A stretch of 64,000 bases of DNA, from NCBI GenBank assembly GCA_019239415.1, contig JAFAZW010000066.1:27582-91581 (forward strand), given 5' to 3'. Shown one piece after another: positions 61,585-64,000 of the stretch (position 1 is its first letter; every line of letters starts with the position of its first letter). Position numbers and translations under genes: made by a program. The notes beneath the pieces were generated by a model, which saw only the letters and a program-made list of their open reading frames with translations, was not told where the DNA came from and searched no databases. The stretch is from Alphaproteobacteria bacterium (lineage in GTDB: Bacteria; Pseudomonadota; Alphaproteobacteria; Sphingomonadales; Sphingomonadaceae).

Positions 61585-63528
61585 ATGATGGACCTGTCTG
61601 GCAGCCACGAAGTGGGTTCGAGCGACGTGAACCACGCCCCCGCCGAAGCGCCGAGCAAGGCTGCGGCCAAGACTGCGCCGGCCGCCGCGCCGCGGGCCAA
61701 GGCCGCGCCGGTCGATTCGAAGTCGGTCGCGCCGCAGGCCTTCGCGGTCGAGACCGACCGCAGCCGCGATGCGCTGCTCACCGATTTCGGCAAGGACACG
61801 CTCGACGACCGCTACCTGCTCCCCGGCGAAAGCTATCAGGACCTGTTCGCGCGCGTCGCCTCCGCTTATGCCGACGACCAGGCCCACGCCCAGCGGCTCT
61901 ACGACTATATCTCGAAGCTGTGGTTCATGCCGGCGACGCCGGTCCTGTCGAACGGCGGCACCGGCCGCGGCCTGCCGATCAGCTGCTACCTGAACTCGGT
62001 CGCCGACAGCCTCGACGGCATCGTCAACACCTGGAACGAGAACGTCTGGCTCGCCTCGCGCGGCGGCGGCATCGGCACCTATTGGGGCAGTGTCCGCGGC
62101 ATCGGCGAGGCGGTCGGCCTCAACGGCAAGACCTCGGGCATCATCCCCTTCGTCCGCGTCATGGACAGCCTTACCCTCGCCATCTCGCAGGGCTCGCTCC
62201 GCCGCGGCTCGGCGGCCGTCTATCTGGACATCTCCCATCCGGAGATCGAGGAGTTCCTCGAGATCCGCAAACCGTCGGGCGACTTCAACCGCAAGGCGCT
62301 CAATCTCCACCACGGCGTGCTCGTCACCGACGCCTTCATGGAAGCGGTGCGCGACGGGACGGAGTGGATCCTGCGCTCGCCCAAGGACGGGTCGGAGCGG
62401 GGCTCGGTCGACGCCCGCTCGCTGTTCCAGAAGCTGGTCGAGACCCGCCTCGCGACCGGCGAGCCGTACATCATCTTCATCGACCAGGTGAACCGGTCGA
62501 TGCCCAAGCACCACCGCGAGCTGGGGCTCAAGGTCTCGACCTCGAACCTCTGCTCGGAGATCACGCTGCCGACCGGGCGCGACCATCTCGGCAAGGACCG
62601 CACCGCGGTCTGCTGCCTCTCCTCGCTCAACCTCGAGACCTGGGACGAGTGGAGCAAGGACAAGACCTTCATCGAGGACGTGATGCGCTTCCTCGACAAC
62701 GTGCTGCAGGACTATATCGACCGCGCCGAGCCCGGCATGGAGCGGGCCGCGTATTCGGCGATGCGCGAGCGTTCGGTCGGCCTCGGCGTGATGGGCTTCC
62801 ACTCCTTCCTCCAGGCGCGCGGCCTCCCGTTCGAAGGGGCGATGGCGAAGAGCTGGAATTTGAAGATCTTCAAGCATATCCGCGCCCAGGTCGACGAGGC
62901 CTCGATGATGCTCGCCCACGAGCGCGGGCCGTGCCCCGACGCCGCCGACATGGGCGTGATGGAGCGCTTCTCCTGCAAGATGGCGATCGCGCCGACCGCC
63001 TCCATCTCGATCATTGCCGGCGGCACCTCGGCCTGCATCGAGCCGATCCCCGCCAACATCTACACCCACAAGACCCTGTCGGGCTCCTGGTCGATCAAGA
63101 ACCCGCACCTCGAGAAGCTCCTCAAGGAGAAGTCGAAGAATTCGGAAGGCGTCTGGTCGACCATCCTCGAGCAAGGCGGCTCGGTCCAGCATCTCGACTT
63201 CCTCACCTCCGAGGAGAAGGACGTCTTCAAGACCAGCTTCGAGATCGACCAGCGCTGGCTGATCGAGCTCGCCGCCGACCGCACGCCTTACATAGATCAG
63301 GCGACGTCGCTGAACCTGTTCATCCCCGCCGACGTCGACAAGTGGGATCTCCTGATGCTCCACTACCGCGCCTGGGAGCTCGGCATCAAAAGCCTCTACT
63401 ACCTCCGCTCCAAGTCGGTGCAGCGCGCCGGCTTCGCCGGCGGCGTCGAGGCCGACAACACGCCCGCGCTGAAGCAGATCGCGCTCGCCGCGACGACGGA
63501 TTATGACGAGTGTCTCGCGTGCCAGTGA
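61585..63528 (+). CDS. nrdA: class I ribonucleotide reductase, large (alpha) subunit
   Basis: Makes deoxyribonucleotides with a small NrdB subunit. The 647 residues start with an Ala/Pro/Lys-rich extension (about 5-55). Cys134 (in LPISCYLNSV) and Cys343-Cys344 (AVCCLSSLN) are candidates for the redox pair of the active site, Cys323 in NLCSEITLP for the thiyl-radical cysteine. C-terminal DECLACQ contains the Cys643/Cys646 pair that hands on electrons. No N-terminal ATP-cone is seen. ATG at 61585 (or 61588) follows GAGGGG. The beta subunit is not in the window. Confidence 0.94.
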   Translation: MMDLSGSHEVGSSDVNHAPAEAPSKAAAKTAPAAAPRAKAAPVDSKSVAPQAFAVETDRSRDALLTDFGKDTLDDRYLLPGESYQDLFARVASAYADDQAHAQRLYDYISKLWFMPATPVLSNGGTGRGLPISCYLNSVADSLDGIVNTWNENVWLASRGGGIGTYWGSVRGIGEAVGLNGKTSGIIPFVRVMDSLTLAISQGSLRRGSAAVYLDISHPEIEEFLEIRKPSGDFNRKALNLHHGVLVTDAFMEAVRDGTEWILRSPKDGSERGSVDARSLFQKLVETRLATGEPYIIFIDQVNRSMPKHHRELGLKVSTSNLCSEITLPTGRDHLGKDRTAVCCLSSLNLETWDEWSKDKTFIEDVMRFLDNVLQDYIDRAEPGMERAAYSAMRERSVGLGVMGFHSFLQARGLPFEGAMAKSWNLKIFKHIRAQVDEASMMLAHERGPCPDAADMGVMERFSCKMAIAPTASISIIAGGTSACIEPIPANIYTHKTLSGSWSIKNPHLEKLLKEKSKNSEGVWSTILEQGGSVQHLDFLTSEEKDVFKTSFEIDQRWLIELAADRTPYIDQATSLNLFIPADVDKWDLLMLHYRAWELGIKSLYYLRSKSVQRAGFAGGVEADNTPALKQIALAATTDYDECLACQ

Positions 63529-63539
63529 GGTTCCTTGAG

Positions 63540-63678
63540 CCCTCTCCCCTTGCGGGAGAGGGAGGGGCCCGCGCGGCGAAGCCGCGTGGGAGGGTGAGGG
63601 CATACCTAGGCGCCCTGCCCGATATCAGTCCCTCACCCTGCCGCTTCGCGGCTGTCCCTCTCCCGCAAGGGGAGAGGG
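63540..63678. repeat. palindromic repeat family E
   Basis: Arms CCCTCTCCCCTTGCGGGAGA (63540-) and CCCTCTCCCGCAAGGGGAGA (63656-), 23-base reverse complements; inner parts CCTCACCC/GGGTGAGG. It follows the reductase gene by a few bases. Confidence 0.85.
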
Positions 63679-63874
63679 ATTATTCAGAGATTTCTCCCCG
63701 AGCGGGGGGAGAGACCCGTGCCTGGCTCCCTTCGGCACGGGAACTGGCGGGGGAGGGAAAGCAAGCGCCGGCGCCCGCCGCGCCCCGTGACGCGCTTTTC
63801 CTCCCCGCCTTTTCGGCCGCCGGGAACCTGGCGCTCGCCGCGGCGGCCGCAGGCATCGGTTCGGGAGCCGGCGC
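63679..63874. other. gap with hairpins, no confident gene
   Basis: Contains TCTCCCCGAGCGGGGGGAGA and CCCGTGCC/GGCACGGG hairpins. A frame running 63510-63878 overlaps the next start (ATGA), but most of it is repeat-derived; a real gene with only its last 30 codons looking coding cannot be excluded. Confidence 0.4.
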
Positions 63875-64000
63875 ATGACCGGCCCGATGATCGCCATCAT
63901 CCTTGCCGTCGTCGTCATCGTCGTCGGCCTCCTGTCCTACAACCGCAACCAGGCCGGTCCCGCCGGCGGCCGCGCCACCATCGCCACCCTCGTCGGCGTG
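63875..64000 (+). CDS. membrane protein of unknown function, cut by the window end
   Basis: 42 codons visible: MTGPMIAIILAVVVIVVGLL then SYNRNQAGPAGGRA. One strong hydrophobic helix followed by a polar/Gly-rich start of a next domain. Too short to name. The ATG overlaps a stop of the preceding frame (ATGA). Confidence 0.45.
   Translation, partial: MTGPMIAIILAVVVIVVGLLSYNRNQAGPAGGRATIATLVGV

Noticed and set aside
61081..63603. Minus-strand extension of the CC0125-type lipoprotein frame
   Set aside because: Antisense to nrdA; the lipobox defines the true N-terminus at 61080.
63510..63878. 123-codon frame after nrdA
   Set aside because: Most of it is encoded by the palindromic repeat; only the ATGA overlap with the next gene argues for it.

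Overview
The window is one contiguous piece of a high-GC alphaproteobacterial chromosome, most likely a sphingomonad (Sphingomonas or a close relative). This rests on gene content (an EipA/DUF1134 protein, a CC0125/CC1285-type lipoprotein, IalB-like and DUF1176 proteins, a dnaN locus without dnaA beside it, the small two-cysteine periplasmic proteins) and on several families of intergenic palindromes. It looks like ordinary core chromosome: no prophage, integrase, insertion sequence, plasmid function or CRISPR array was seen. Genes are dense, run on both strands and often overlap by 1 to 8 bases within operons.

Layout. 1-2.2 kb: end of an Mla/MCE lipid-transport operon (ATPase, MlaD, auxiliary lipoprotein). 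2.2-8.1 kb: aminopeptidase N, an M48 membrane protease, an EamA exporter and threonine aldolase. 8.2-10.2 kb: two PilZ proteins, two paralogous small periplasmic proteins, tRNA-Thr(GGT). 10.2-18.6 kb: aminopeptidase P and oligopeptidase B in divergent orientation, a thioesterase, a membrane protein with a ClpP-like domain, an alpha/beta hydrolase, serS and tRNA-Ser(GCT). 18.8-24.8 kb: EipA-like protein, zinc-ribbon protein, ATP-dependent DNA ligase with a MarR regulator, LysR regulator, HNH endonuclease, gluQ. 24.9-30.5 kb: S41 protease, PQQ-like lipoprotein, DUF2252 protein, secreted esterase. 30.6-36.9 kb: HIG1 protein, cob(I)alamin adenosyltransferase with an apparent CTG start, egtB-egtD (ergothioneine), DUF1176, YggT-folD, MarC. 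36.8-42.5 kb: an envelope glycosylation group (two large multi-pass membrane proteins, GtrA, a methyltransferase, a family 2 glycosyltransferase). 42.5-46.5 kb: two EF-hand proteins, rlmN, IalB-like protein, beta-barrel protein. 46.6-52.7 kb: dnaN, an unknown secreted protein, recF, a small membrane protein with an SPFH protein, der, an Hpt protein. 52.9-57.6 kb: DUF418 protein, a VapBC pair overlapping a DUF3052 gene, purL. 57.7-61.1 kb: small secreted Tyr/Arg/Trp-rich proteins, an orphan MbtH protein, a PH-like protein, an NTF2-like protein and a lipoprotein. 61.1-64 kb: a regulated leader, the class I ribonucleotide reductase large subunit, repeats, and a gene cut by the window end.

No textbook novel defence system or biosynthetic cluster is evident. 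The items most worth a second look are the tandem NrdR-type boxes overlapping a promoter before the reductase gene, the MbtH protein with no NRPS nearby, the VapB-VapC-DUF3052 unit with a hexamer-repeat operator, the CTG start of the adenosyltransferase, the run of low-complexity secreted proteins, and the palindrome families. Many start codons were chosen by Shine-Dalgarno sequence, overlap with the upstream stop or family N-terminus; where they are uncertain, the entry says so.
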